Shown piece by piece: positions 41,281-49,990 of a stretch of 64,000 bases of DNA. The stretch covers positions 2,443,709 to 2,507,708 of the forward strand of contig NZ_LT985747.1 of the NCBI RefSeq assembly GCF_900289175.1, read 5' to 3'. Each line of letters opens with the position of its first letter. Position 1 is the first letter of the stretch. Below the pieces are notes generated by a model. That model was not told where the DNA came from and ran no database searches. It saw only the letters and a list, made by a program, of their open reading frames with translations. This stretch comes from Paenibacillus faecalis (GTDB lineage Bacteria > Bacillota > Bacilli > Paenibacillales > Paenibacillaceae). The position numbers were made by a program, and so were the translations under genes.

Positions 41281-42419
41281 TACAGATGGTACTCTGTCTT
41301 CATCTGTGCAAATTCAAAGCTTTCTTCACGGAATTTCTCGAGAAGTGCCGGAACATCGACATTATCATTGCGATATACGTTATCTCCGCCAAGCAGATCA
41401 ATAAATGGTCTTGAACCCTCCTTGAGTGGCGGCAGGAATGAAAATTGTTCGTAATTGTGCTTGATTGTATACATGAGTTGGACACCGGTTTCCAGCGGCT
41501 TAAAACTGCGATAATCAGTAATATGAAGCTGTACGCCGTGACATAGCTCACCTTGAAATTTAGAAAATGTAGGCTGGAAATAAGCCGGACGAAACATCAC
41601 ACCCGGAAGCTTCTTGCTGTTCATCTCATCCGCCAGCTTCTCTGCATGAATGAACGGAGCACCGATCATTTCAAATGGAGCGGTCGTTCCTCTTCCTTCC
41701 GACAAATTCGTACCTTCGAATAAACAGGTTCCCGGATAAAGGAGTGCCGAGTCAAAACGCGGAATCCCCATGGAAGGCATAATCCACGGCCGACCGGTAT
41801 CCGGGAATAGCATACTCCGTTCCCATCCATCGCATTGCACCACGTGCAGTTTTCCGTTCCAGTTCATCTGCTCATTCGCCATCCTCGCAATCTCACCAGC
41901 CGTCAAACCATAACGAACGGTGAGCGGATAGCCTCCAATAAACGATTGATATCCGTCTTTCAAAATATTGCCTTCTACACTCAAGCCATCCAGCGGATTA
42001 AGCCGGTCCAGTACAACAAACTCCTTTCCGGCTTTTGCACAATCCTCCATCGCATACAGCATCGTATAAATAAACGTATAGTACCGTGTGCCAACGTCCT
42101 GGATATCGTAAACGACCATATCTACCTCATCCAGCATCTCTTTCGTCAGCCGCTTGGAATCTTTTCGATACAAGCTGTGTACCGGGACACCTGTCATCGG
42201 ATCGATATAGGTTTCCACCATCGCCCCTGCAGGCTGATCCCCGCGAACACCATGCTCGGGAGAGAACATCGCTGTCAGGTGAAAATGTTCATGCATGATT
42301 TGAATGGTAGAAACAAATTGTTGGTTTAAGCCGGTAGGTGCTGTAATCAACCCCAGTCTTTTTCCTTGAAACAGATGTGCTTCCTCATGAATACGATCTA
42401 TCCCGTTTCGGATCAACAC
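41277..42419 (-). CDS. namZ: Exo-beta-N-acetylmuramidase (NamZ, DUF1343)
   Basis: 380 residues without a signal peptide, so cytoplasmic. DUF1343 landmarks are GKRLGLITAPTGLNQQFVST, MFSPEHGVRGDQPAGA, VVYDIQDVGTRYYTFIYTM, FVVLDRLNPL, and FEGTNLSEGRGTTAPFEMIG. In Bacillus subtilis the homologue YbbC/NamZ removes MurNAc from the non-reducing end of peptidoglycan fragments. It is the last gene of the MurNAc-salvage operon here. It fits with import of a MurNAc-GlcNAc disaccharide by the adjacent ABC importer. Confidence 0.88.
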   Translation of the reverse strand: MLIRNGIDRIHEEAHLFQGKRLGLITAPTGLNQQFVSTIQIMHEHFHLTAMFSPEHGVRGDQPAGAMVETYIDPMTGVPVHSLYRKDSKRLTKEMLDEVDMVVYDIQDVGTRYYTFIYTMLYAMEDCAKAGKEFVVLDRLNPLDGLSVEGNILKDGYQSFIGGYPLTVRYGLTAGEIARMANEQMNWNGKLHVVQCDGWERSMLFPDTGRPWIMPSMGIPRFDSALLYPGTCLFEGTNLSEGRGTTAPFEMIGAPFIHAEKLADEMNSKKLPGVMFRPAYFQPTFSKFQGELCHGVQLHITDYRSFKPLETGVQLMYTIKHNYEQFSFLPPLKEGSRPFIDLLGGDNVYRNDNVDVPALLEKFREESFEFAQMKTEYHLY

Positions 42420-42496
42420 CGCTTCCCCCGTTCATGTTTAATTTGCAAAAAATGACCATAACAAATTCATTGTCACAGTCATTTTGGAGCTATCTT

Positions 42497-43201
42497 TTAA
42501 AGTTCATTTTTCAATATACGCTTGTTTTCTTCCGGTATCATGAAGGTTTCAGCATATTCTTTTCTCGCTTCAATCCCGCGAACCCGTGCCAAATGCTTAT
42601 AGTACTCCAAATATGGAAACGACTTGCTTCCCGTCACGAACCAATGCTGTGACACGGCCTTCACCCATAAATCAAAAGCTTCCTTAGAAAAATCTACATA
42701 CACATACGGCTTGTAGTCAACCGCATCCTCCCAGTTTTCCGCATAGTACAATCTCGATGCAAAAAATGCGGGAAGCTCACGCTCAAACGAAGGAAGTCCG
42801 GCATAGAAACGGGCGTCATTGACAATGCGATGTGTCGTCATATGATCCTTATGCATGCTGTTTTTCCAGTGGGTAATAATGACGCTCGGACGTACGCGGC
42901 GAATGACATCACATACGGCCCATCGATTCTCATCATCGTCTTTGAGCTCCCCATCCGGGGTATCAAATACGATCGCTTCTCCGCCCAGCATGTCTGCAAA
43001 AGCGTGCGCTTCCCGAACTTTCTGCTCCCGGTATTCGGCCATATCCTGACCTGCAGGAACGCCGCGCTCTCCGGCCGTCAATGCAAGTGTTACGATATGA
43101 TCTCCTTTAAGGGAATGATGTGCCAAAACACCGCCCGCTGTAAGTTCTGCATCACCGACATGTCCACCAATCGCGAGCACTGTTATTTTTTCTTCACCCA
43201 T
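42497..43201 (-). CDS. PIG-L family deacetylase
   Basis: 234 residues. The zinc site is VLAIGGHVGDAELTAGGVLA (family A-H-x-D-D-x-E, here G-G-H-x-x-D-A-E) with SMHKDHMTTHR supplying the further histidines. The family removes N-acetyl groups from GlcNAc-type sugars or glycosides. Within this locus it may deacetylate GlcNAc or MurNAc derivatives after NamZ cleavage. It lies 2 nt after the GNAT gene, and co-expression is likely. Confidence 0.8.
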   Translation of the reverse strand: MGEEKITVLAIGGHVGDAELTAGGVLAHHSLKGDHIVTLALTAGERGVPAGQDMAEYREQKVREAHAFADMLGGEAIVFDTPDGELKDDDENRWAVCDVIRRVRPSVIITHWKNSMHKDHMTTHRIVNDARFYAGLPSFERELPAFFASRLYYAENWEDAVDYKPYVYVDFSKEAFDLWVKAVSQHWFVTGSKSFPYLEYYKHLARVRGIEARKEYAETFMIPEENKRILKNEL

Positions 43202-43203
43202 CG

Positions 43204-44169
43204 TTAAAACTCCCTTCGCATGACTGAAAATTGTTTTACGGTTTGAAAGCCTGCTTTTTCATATATCCGTATCGCCGGATTTGTACTGCCTGTATAAAGA
43301 GACATGTACTCGGTACCGATGTTTTTGAACGCTTCGCAAAGTTTATAAAATAGAATGCTGCCCAGTCCATATCCTTCATGATCTGGATGAACGCCGATAC
43401 CTGAAAAGTAGCCGCGACCGTTATCCTGCCTGATGACCGGCCCTGCAAAACCAACAACCTTGCCGTGATGCGCAGCAACTACCACCGGTACGCCATTCGC
43501 TGTCGACTGTGCAATCTCCTTTTGCCATAAAGGATTATCAAATCCTTGCAGCATTTCTGCTACACCATAATGTTGATCCGGGTCAAAACGTTCGACACGA
43601 TAGCCAGACTCAGCCGCCTTTTCTTCCTTGGATTTGCTATGCTCCGGAAAGATGAACTCGTCCAGGTCCAAATACATGGCACATTCTCTGGCTCGCTCGA
43701 TATACCCTTGAGATAAAAGAAATACATGCAGCGAGCTATCGACCGGAACACCCGGAGCGTTGTTATGCTCGTTCTTTGCTGTACCCGGTATATACCACGG
43801 CAGCATCATCGGGTTGAAAAACAGTATTTCCGCCTGCTTTTTACCCAGCTGTTTAAACCGACCTTCCACAGCATTCAGCATTTGCTTGTAAACATCGTCT
43901 GTCCGAACGTCATCCGACAGCACGATACAGGTAATATAACCGGCGACATCGCCAAGCGGCAGATCGTCTCCGGTGCATCCGCAGGCAAAGCCCTTTACCT
44001 GATTCCGATCCAGCCACACAAACGTATTTTCGGCATCAAAATATGGACTGGACAGAAAAATATGCTTAAAGCTTTGTTCCGTCATCTCCTTATATCCGTC
44101 TTTCACCGCTTCTACATTCCACAAAGCAATCACAGCTTGTGTAAATTCATCATTCCAGGATTTTATCAT
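43204..44169 (-). CDS. Two-domain GNAT acetyltransferase
   Basis: 321 residues with two tandem GNAT-like halves. The C-terminal half is canonical: GYFSGIGVHPDHEGYGLGSI followed by LFYKLCEAF carries the acetyl-CoA loop, and IRIYEKAGFQTV ends the fold. The N-terminal half (YITCIVLSDDVRTDDVYKQM) is degenerate and may bind the substrate. In this operon a re-acetylation of amino sugars or a peptide amine is possible, opposite in sense to the PIG-L deacetylase next door (inference). Confidence 0.75.
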   Translation of the reverse strand: MIKSWNDEFTQAVIALWNVEAVKDGYKEMTEQSFKHIFLSSPYFDAENTFVWLDRNQVKGFACGCTGDDLPLGDVAGYITCIVLSDDVRTDDVYKQMLNAVEGRFKQLGKKQAEILFFNPMMLPWYIPGTAKNEHNNAPGVPVDSSLHVFLLSQGYIERARECAMYLDLDEFIFPEHSKSKEEKAAESGYRVERFDPDQHYGVAEMLQGFDNPLWQKEIAQSTANGVPVVVAAHHGKVVGFAGPVIRQDNGRGYFSGIGVHPDHEGYGLGSILFYKLCEAFKNIGTEYMSLYTGSTNPAIRIYEKAGFQTVKQFSVMRREF

Positions 44170-44328
44170 GCTGTGCCCACACCTCTTTATCTGGCAGATT
44201 CCTTCCGCAAGGTCAATCTATATCATTATGAGCCACGAAAGAATTGACGTTAAGCTCTGCCCTTTTAAACAATGGCCCTCAATATTCATTTTTGTTGTAC
44301 CATATTATCTCGATTCACTATTTTTCGA

Positions 44329-45189
44329 TTAGCCTTTCACCGCACCTACCGTTACACCCTCAAGGAAGTACTTTTGCAAGCTGAAGAAAAGAATAAACAT
44401 CGGAAGTGCCGAAATTGTAGCACCTGCCATCATTGGCGCAAAATACGTTGTATTGGCGAATCTAAAGTTTTTAAGTCCTACCTGAATGGTCTGCATATCC
44501 ATCGTGTTTGTTACAAGGAACGGCCAAAAGAATGTGTTCCAGCTATCCATAAAAGTGAGAATGGCCATGACGGCAAGCACCGTTTTGGATAATGGTATAA
44601 TAATTTTGAAATAAATTTGAAATTGGTTGCATCCTTCAATCTTGGCACATTCCAAAACTTCTGAAGGGATGCTGCTCATAAATTGCTTCGCTAAAAATAT
44701 GTTGAATACGGTTACAAGCCCAGGAACAATCATCGCGGTATACGTATTCTGAATCTGGAAAACGTTCACAATCAAGATGTAAAGAGGTACTTGAGTTACT
44801 TGATAAGGAATCATCATGGAAACCAGCAAGATGGCGAATAAAACTGATCTGCCTCTAAACCGGATTTTTGAAAATGCATAGCCTGCAAGGCTGGCAAAAA
44901 ACACGTTGGAGACGGTAACTGAGACAGCAACAATCAACGAGTTAAGCAACCAGCGAGCTGAGTGTTCACTATAATCGAAAAAGAACTTGTAGGATTCCAA
45001 TGATATTTTGGTAGGAAAGAGAGAGTAGTTCATTGCCCCCGCCTCTACCGGATCGCCAAAGGAAGAAATGAACATGAAATAAATAGGAAACAACGTTGCT
45101 AACGCAAACACGATCAGAAGTACCATGATCACCGCATTGCGGGCTTTCCTTCGCACAGGTCTGCCTGCATGAGTGTTATATAACGCCAT
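44329..45189 (-). CDS. Carbohydrate ABC permease (MalG type)
   Basis: 286 residues, six membrane helices, with the EAA loop SSIPSEVLECAKIEGCNQFQ. The family imports oligosaccharides. It pairs with the permease at 45208 and the lipoprotein at 46240. No ATPase gene is in the operon, so a shared MsmX/UgpC-type ATPase elsewhere is expected. Substrate by context: MurNAc-containing mono- or disaccharide. Confidence 0.88.
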   Translation of the reverse strand: MALYNTHAGRPVRRKARNAVIMVLLIVFALATLFPIYFMFISSFGDPVEAGAMNYSLFPTKISLESYKFFFDYSEHSARWLLNSLIVAVSVTVSNVFFASLAGYAFSKIRFRGRSVLFAILLVSMMIPYQVTQVPLYILIVNVFQIQNTYTAMIVPGLVTVFNIFLAKQFMSSIPSEVLECAKIEGCNQFQIYFKIIIPLSKTVLAVMAILTFMDSWNTFFWPFLVTNTMDMQTIQVGLKNFRFANTTYFAPMMAGATISALPMFILFFSLQKYFLEGVTVGAVKG

Positions 45190-45207
45190 ATCGGCTCGCT
45201 CCTCTCC

Positions 45208-46116
45208 TTAATATTCCACTTCTTTGCCCAGGAATTTAAATTGAATGAATGAAATCGATGCAATGATGAAGGCAAGAACGAGAGATTGCGCTGCTGCCTT
45301 ACCGAATTCAAAGTATTTAAAAGCGTTATTAAAGATGAGCAAACCGACCATCGTTGTTGCATTATCCGGACCGCCGCCTGTCATCAAGTACGCATTCTGG
45401 AATACCTGGAAAGAGCCGATGACGCCTGTTACGAGCAAAAATAGCGTGGTAGGTTTCAGGCACGGAATGACGATGTACCACAGCTTTTGCATGAAAGAAG
45501 CACCGTCCAGTTCCGCTGCTTCATAAAAGCTTTCATCTATACCAAGTAAAGCTGCTAAGTAAATGATAATACTCGTACCATGGCTGGATAGCCATGACAT
45601 CAACACGAGGGAGAACATGGCAGTGGAGCTGGAGCCCAGCCAGTTGTTGTTTTCAACCCCGAATAATCCAAGCAGTTTGTTCAATATACCCGATGGCATC
45701 GGATCAAAAATCCATAGCCAAACAACGGAAAGAGCGACACCGGATGCTACCGCCGGGAGATAATAAACAGCCTTGAATATGTTTTGCGTTTTCTTTCTTA
45801 ACGGAAGGATCAAAATAGCTACGGTAAAGGATATAATGAGACCTACAGGCACCGTGAGCACCGTATATAGAACCGTGTTATAAATGGACTTCCAAAATAG
45901 ACTGTCATTAAAAGTAGCTATATAGTTCTCGAATCCGATAAATTCGGAACCTAGTGGTTTATATTTCTGAAAACTGATGATGAACGCACTGACGACGGGA
46001 TATGCGGTAAACATCGCAAACACGACAAGTGCAACCGCGATAAAAGCGTAACCATATCCACTGTCGCCTTTAATTCTGCGTCTTTTCATGGGTTTGGCGA
46101 TTTGAGTCGTAGACAT
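45208..46116 (-). CDS. Carbohydrate ABC permease (MalF type)
   Basis: The ATG at 46114-46116 (MSTTQIAKP) has AAAGGAG with 9-nt spacing and is preferred over the ATG at 46140. 302 residues, six membrane helices, EAA loop GIDESFYEAAELDGASFMQK. It is the partner of the MalG-type permease 18 nt downstream. A strong hairpin lies between this gene and the substrate-binding lipoprotein gene. Confidence 0.88.
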   Translation of the reverse strand: MSTTQIAKPMKRRRIKGDSGYGYAFIAVALVVFAMFTAYPVVSAFIISFQKYKPLGSEFIGFENYIATFNDSLFWKSIYNTVLYTVLTVPVGLIISFTVAILILPLRKKTQNIFKAVYYLPAVASGVALSVVWLWIFDPMPSGILNKLLGLFGVENNNWLGSSSTAMFSLVLMSWLSSHGTSIIIYLAALLGIDESFYEAAELDGASFMQKLWYIVIPCLKPTTLFLLVTGVIGSFQVFQNAYLMTGGGPDNATTMVGLLIFNNAFKYFEFGKAAAQSLVLAFIIASISFIQFKFLGKEVEY

Positions 46117-46190
46117 TATGCAAAGCTCCTTTCCCTCCACGGTTCAAACAAGCATAACGGCTTTACCCGTCAACGTTTCTAAGATTTATA

Positions 46191-46227
46191 CCGGACAGCC
46201 GCTGCTTTTACGCAAGCGGCTATCCGG
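46191..46227 (-). other. Stable intercistronic hairpin between binding-protein and permease genes
   Basis: On the minus strand CCGGATAGCCGCTT pairs with AGCGGCTGTCCGG with one mismatch. No T-run follows on the minus strand (TATAAATC). It is therefore more likely to stabilise the upstream binding-protein mRNA or partly attenuate the permease genes than to act as a full terminator. This gives the high binding-protein to permease ratio common in sugar ABC operons (inference). Confidence 0.6.
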
Positions 46228-46239
46228 TTTTGTCTATTA

Positions 46240-47664
46240 TTATTTTACAATTCCATCTTCACCAAAAGCTTGAACCGCTGCTGATTTGACAGCTTCGTAC
46301 ATTTCCTCAGGTGTGGTTTCTCCAGCAAGCAATGCCTGCAGTTTTGGAATAATCACTTCATCTTCCAGTTTAATGGCTTTTGCCGCCAAATCGGTCGGTA
46401 TATCAGGACGCGCAGGTGTAGCTTGTGAGAGCAATGTTTCTACGGCTGCTACGTTATCCGGGTTTCTATCGATCGGCATATCCTTGGCCGCTTCTCTTCC
46501 ACTCTCAGTAATGTGCGCTGCAAACAGATCGTTGTTCGTCGTTGCTGCAACTTTACCCGAAGCCAAGAAATAAGCTGCCTTTACAACATTCTCTTTATGC
46601 TCAGGTGTTGGCTCTTTCTTGCCGCGGAAAGCGACATAACCGTCAACGGCAACGCTTGCCTGTTGCTTTTCACCCAAGAAGGTAGGAACCGGGAGAACGA
46701 TATATTCTACAGGAATACTGCCTTGCACTGCACTTCCGTCATTCGCCTTGATTTTCTCGTTATTCAGCTTAGCCGAGTTCTCAAACGTGGCAAGTCCCTT
46801 ACCGGTAATCATCGTTTGACCCGTCAAGAACATATTCCAACGTTTACCCGCATCGATCGAGCTAAGCTCTTTCGGCATGGAACCATCATCGATCATTTCA
46901 CGAATGGCTTTGAGCACTTCCAGGAAGTTTTTGTGCGTATAAGCATACTTCATGTTTTCATCAAAGGCGTGCGGCATGCCCGCATTTTTGATCAGAATGT
47001 TCAAATAGTCTTTGGAAGCAACACCGGCAGTTGCAAACACGAACCCATAACGACTGGTTTCATCGCCTTCTTTTACAACGCCTTTCTTGATCTGTTCACG
47101 GAACTCTTCATAAGTCCATCCCTCTTTCTGGACTTTCTTATAATCAATCCCGGCTTCCTCCAAGAACTCCTTGTTGCCGCCTATGGCATGAACTTCCATA
47201 TATCCAGGGAACCCGTAAAGCTTGTCGTCAAGCTTCATGTATTCCAGTGGAGCCTCATCGAAATCCTCTACCATTTCTGTTGTTGCTACATCCGTGATGT
47301 CCATCAGCATGCCTTGTTCAGCGTATTTGGAAAGACCGCCGGAGCCGATAAATGCAATATCCGGAGGGCTGCCCGCGTTCACCTGAGTATCCAGCTTTTG
47401 CGTCATATCTTCCCAGCTGGCAGGCTCGATTTTCAGTGTCAGGTTTGGATACAGGGCATTAAAGTCTTTTTCCAATTGAGCAAAGCTATCCTGAAAATTA
47501 GGAGATACCGGTGGGAGAAGAGCAGTGATTGTATCTTTCGCTTCAGCGCCTTCACCTGTTGTTCCAGAGCCTTGAGCATCTTTACCATCGCCTCCACCAC
47601 CACAAGCGGATAATGCCAACGTTATAGCAAGAATGGGTGCTAATAAACGCATTTTCTTTTTCAT
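46240..47664 (-). CDS. Sugar ABC transporter substrate-binding lipoprotein
   Basis: 474 residues. The lipoprotein signal peptide MKKKMRLLAPILAITLALSA ends with Cys (lipobox LSAC) followed by a GGGG linker. The mature part is a cluster-B (SBP_bac_1) fold (LKIEPASWEDMTQKLDTQVN, PPDIAFIGSGGLSKYAEQGM). It lies 42 nt before murQ when read backwards and belongs to the MurNAc-salvage operon. The ligand, probably a muropeptide sugar, is inferred from neighbours. Confidence 0.9.
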   Translation of the reverse strand: MKKKMRLLAPILAITLALSACGGGGDGKDAQGSGTTGEGAEAKDTITALLPPVSPNFQDSFAQLEKDFNALYPNLTLKIEPASWEDMTQKLDTQVNAGSPPDIAFIGSGGLSKYAEQGMLMDITDVATTEMVEDFDEAPLEYMKLDDKLYGFPGYMEVHAIGGNKEFLEEAGIDYKKVQKEGWTYEEFREQIKKGVVKEGDETSRYGFVFATAGVASKDYLNILIKNAGMPHAFDENMKYAYTHKNFLEVLKAIREMIDDGSMPKELSSIDAGKRWNMFLTGQTMITGKGLATFENSAKLNNEKIKANDGSAVQGSIPVEYIVLPVPTFLGEKQQASVAVDGYVAFRGKKEPTPEHKENVVKAAYFLASGKVAATTNNDLFAAHITESGREAAKDMPIDRNPDNVAAVETLLSQATPARPDIPTDLAAKAIKLEDEVIIPKLQALLAGETTPEEMYEAVKSAAVQAFGEDGIVK

Positions 47665-47706
47665 TACTCACAAACCTCCCCTAAGAATATACCTTCCTTT
47701 TTCACA

Positions 47707-48621
47707 TCACTTTTGTAATTGTGCAAATGCTTTTTTCAGACTGCCGTCACTTTCGTTCAGCGCTTTCTCTGCTTTTTCTGCATCCAGGCCGCTTTTAATC
47801 ATCATAATAGCCAGTTTACTGCTCATGGAAGCGCTTTCCAAATAAGAAATAGCTGTCTTGTCGTCTACCCCCGTAGCTGCCTTTATGATTCGGATAGAGC
47901 GGTCGTACAATTTGATATTGCTTGCCTTTAGATCAACCATCAGATTGTTATAGGTCTTGCCAAGCTTTACCATCGTACAGGTTGACAGCATATTGAGAAC
48001 CAGCTTCTGTGCTGTACCCGCTTTCAATCGGGTGGAGCCCATAATAACTTCAGGTCCAACGACTGGAGCAATGCATACATCACATACGGGCTCGATCTTT
48101 GAGTTCTTGTTGTTTACAAGTCCGATGGTTACGGCGCCAATCTCTCTTGCTTTCTTTAATCCAGCAATAACAAACTGCGCACTACCACTGGCTGTAATTC
48201 CAATAACTGCATCCCTGTCCGTTACGCCGCATCGTTCAATAAGTGCGATCCCCTCCTCTGCATTATCTTCATAACCTTCAACTGCCAGTCTCAGAGCGAT
48301 ATCGCCACCAGCGATATGTCCCTGCACAAGCAGAGGGTCAGTACCAAAAGTAGGGGGACATTCCGAAGCATCAAGTACACCTAGTCTTCCGGATGTTCCA
48401 GCCCCTATGTAAAACATCCTTCCGCCATTCTTAAGCACCTGGTGTAAAATATCAACCGCTTTCATAATTTGCGGTATTTCTGCCGCCACGGCGTCCGGAA
48501 CCTTGGAATCCTGTTCATTCATTAGACGTAGCATTTGTTCGGTTGTACATTCATCAATCATCAGGGTCTTCTCATTGATCTCTTCTGTGGTCAAACCCGC
48601 CAGATAATCATCCATGGCCAT
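47707..48621 (-). CDS. murQ: N-acetylmuramic acid 6-phosphate etherase
   Basis: 304 residues, full length. SIS-domain landmarks are FYIGAGTSGRLGVLDASECP then PTFG (glucokinase-regulator/MurQ signature), GITASGSAQFVIAGLKKARE, and VVGPEVIMGSTRLKAGTAQK. The enzyme cleaves the D-lactyl ether of MurNAc-6-phosphate to GlcNAc-6-phosphate and D-lactate in the cytoplasm. First gene of the operon that continues to namZ. A C-terminal UBA-like helix bundle (DAEKAEKALNESDGSLKKAF) is present as usual. Confidence 0.95.
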   Translation of the reverse strand: MAMDDYLAGLTTEEINEKTLMIDECTTEQMLRLMNEQDSKVPDAVAAEIPQIMKAVDILHQVLKNGGRMFYIGAGTSGRLGVLDASECPPTFGTDPLLVQGHIAGGDIALRLAVEGYEDNAEEGIALIERCGVTDRDAVIGITASGSAQFVIAGLKKAREIGAVTIGLVNNKNSKIEPVCDVCIAPVVGPEVIMGSTRLKAGTAQKLVLNMLSTCTMVKLGKTYNNLMVDLKASNIKLYDRSIRIIKAATGVDDKTAISYLESASMSSKLAIMMIKSGLDAEKAEKALNESDGSLKKAFAQLQK

Positions 48622-48699
48622 CCCCCTATCCAGTTATTTAAATTTCTGCATTTCTTAATTGCATCTTATCGATAAATTTCATTCAGGTCAACAGTTTTT

Positions 48700-48716
48700 T
48701 GAAATAAAATTTTATA
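48700..48716. promoter_or_regulatory. Candidate operator upstream of murQ
   Basis: The AT-rich dyad TGAAATAAAATTTTATA lies about 80 nt upstream of the murQ start. The same 14-mer GAAATAAAATTTTA recurs at 48809-48822. It resembles the AT-rich operators of RpiR/MurR regulators; assignment is tentative. Confidence 0.35.
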
Positions 48717-48761
48717 ATAAAATATAACATTGGTTTTTAATTTTAATCCACACACAAGAAA

Positions 48762-48804
48762 AAACGCCTTTACGATCCGGCTTCCGGACGAAAAGCGTTT
48801 TTCA
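48762..48804 (-). terminator. Intrinsic terminator after the RpiR-family regulator gene
   Basis: On the minus strand AAAAACGCTTTTCGTCCGG pairs with CCGGATCGTAAAGGCGTTTT with mismatches, followed by a T-run. It separates the regulator transcript from murQ. Confidence 0.75.
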
Positions 48805-48837
48805 TGACGAAATAAAATTTTACGATTATTTTCCACT

Positions 48838-49701
48838 TTATTTACGATGCTTGCTTAAAATTATATTATGGGTCTTCGTCAAATATTTCTTAACATTTCT
48901 GTATTCGGCGCTTGCCACACCGGCAAATAAAATATCGATTACCGTAAGCATAGCAATCCGCGATCCCATAGCACCGCTTCGTATCGTTAATTCAGGCGTT
49001 GAGATACTCAATACTATGTCAGCCTTCTGGGCTAAATCACTCTTGTTATACTTCGTAATGGCAATAATGCAAGCACCCGTCTTCTTGGCGATTTCAAGCG
49101 AATCCAGAATATCTACAGTATCTCCGGAATTGGATATAAAAATCGCGACATCGGTCTTTTCAAGCAGCGTTGCAGCGGTAAGCTGACTATGCCCATCCGT
49201 GTAAGCATGGCACATTTTATTAATTCGGGTGAATTTCTGTTCAGCATCAACACAAACCAAACCGGAAGCGCCAATACCGAAAAACACAATACGCTTGCAT
49301 TCTCGAAGTACTTTTACCGCACGGTCTATTGCGTCTTTATTAATGACACTCATCGTATCTTCGATAGATTTAATGTTGTTCCGCGAAATATTCGAAATGA
49401 TCGTGTTCAGATCATCACCGGGCTGAATATCGGTATATTGATGCTTCTGCTCTTCATCCATCGAACCGATCGATGCCGAGATGCTGACGATGAAGCTGCG
49501 ATACCCGGTATACCCCAACGTTTTACAAAATCGAAGTACGGATGCATCGCTTGTTTTCGTTAATTGTGCGAGACTTTTAATCGAAAGATGAGGGATTTCC
49601 TCGAAGTTTTCCAGTATATATTCTGCAAGCATTTTCTCCACAGGCGTCAAGCTGTCTTTCATATCCCGAATTTTGATCAAAATATTATCGTTAATTGACA
49701 T
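48838..49701 (-). CDS. RpiR/MurR-family transcriptional regulator
   Basis: 287 residues. An N-terminal helix-turn-helix (IPHLSIKSLAQLTKTSDASV then LRFCKTLGYTGYRSF) is followed by a SIS domain (KRIVFFGIGASGLVCVDAEQ and VAIFISNSGDTVDILDSLEI). It binds phosphosugars; in MurNAc-salvage loci such regulators respond to MurNAc-6-phosphate and repress murQ and neighbours. It sits between murQ and the divergent GH4 gene, well placed to control both. Confidence 0.9.
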   Translation of the reverse strand: MSINDNILIKIRDMKDSLTPVEKMLAEYILENFEEIPHLSIKSLAQLTKTSDASVLRFCKTLGYTGYRSFIVSISASIGSMDEEQKHQYTDIQPGDDLNTIISNISRNNIKSIEDTMSVINKDAIDRAVKVLRECKRIVFFGIGASGLVCVDAEQKFTRINKMCHAYTDGHSQLTAATLLEKTDVAIFISNSGDTVDILDSLEIAKKTGACIIAITKYNKSDLAQKADIVLSISTPELTIRSGAMGSRIAMLTVIDILFAGVASAEYRNVKKYLTKTHNIILSKHRK

Positions 49702-49898
49702 ATGGGTTCCCTACTTATTCTATTATTCTATGAAACTTGAAATTTTACCCGTTTACAAATGAAAAATCAATATCATCATAAGCTCAATGAAAACAAAATA
49801 CAAGATCAATATATAAGCATCATGATAAAATTACAATCCCATTTCCGAAATTTTTTTTCGTAATAAAAATATCATTTTGAAATATTATTATATTTTAT

Positions 49899-49914
49899 AT
49901 TGCAGCGCTTTCAC
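49899..49914 (+). promoter_or_regulatory. Imperfect catabolite-responsive element
   Basis: TTGCAGCGCTTTCACA resembles the CcpA site (TGWAANCGNTNWCA) with the right half intact and one base missing or changed in the left half. It lies about 80 nt upstream of the GH4 start. This suggests carbon-catabolite control of MurNAc use. Confidence 0.4.
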
Positions 49915-49990
49915 ACGCAATGTTATAATAGCAGCAAATATGAGCATATCACGAACCGTTTAAACAATGCTCGAAGGGCGGGATCGGTCA

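Noticed and set aside
46513..47613. Long plus-strand frame antisense to the sugar-binding lipoprotein gene
   Set aside because: No ribosome binding site or family features; the opposite strand encodes a clear lipoprotein with lipobox and SBP fold.
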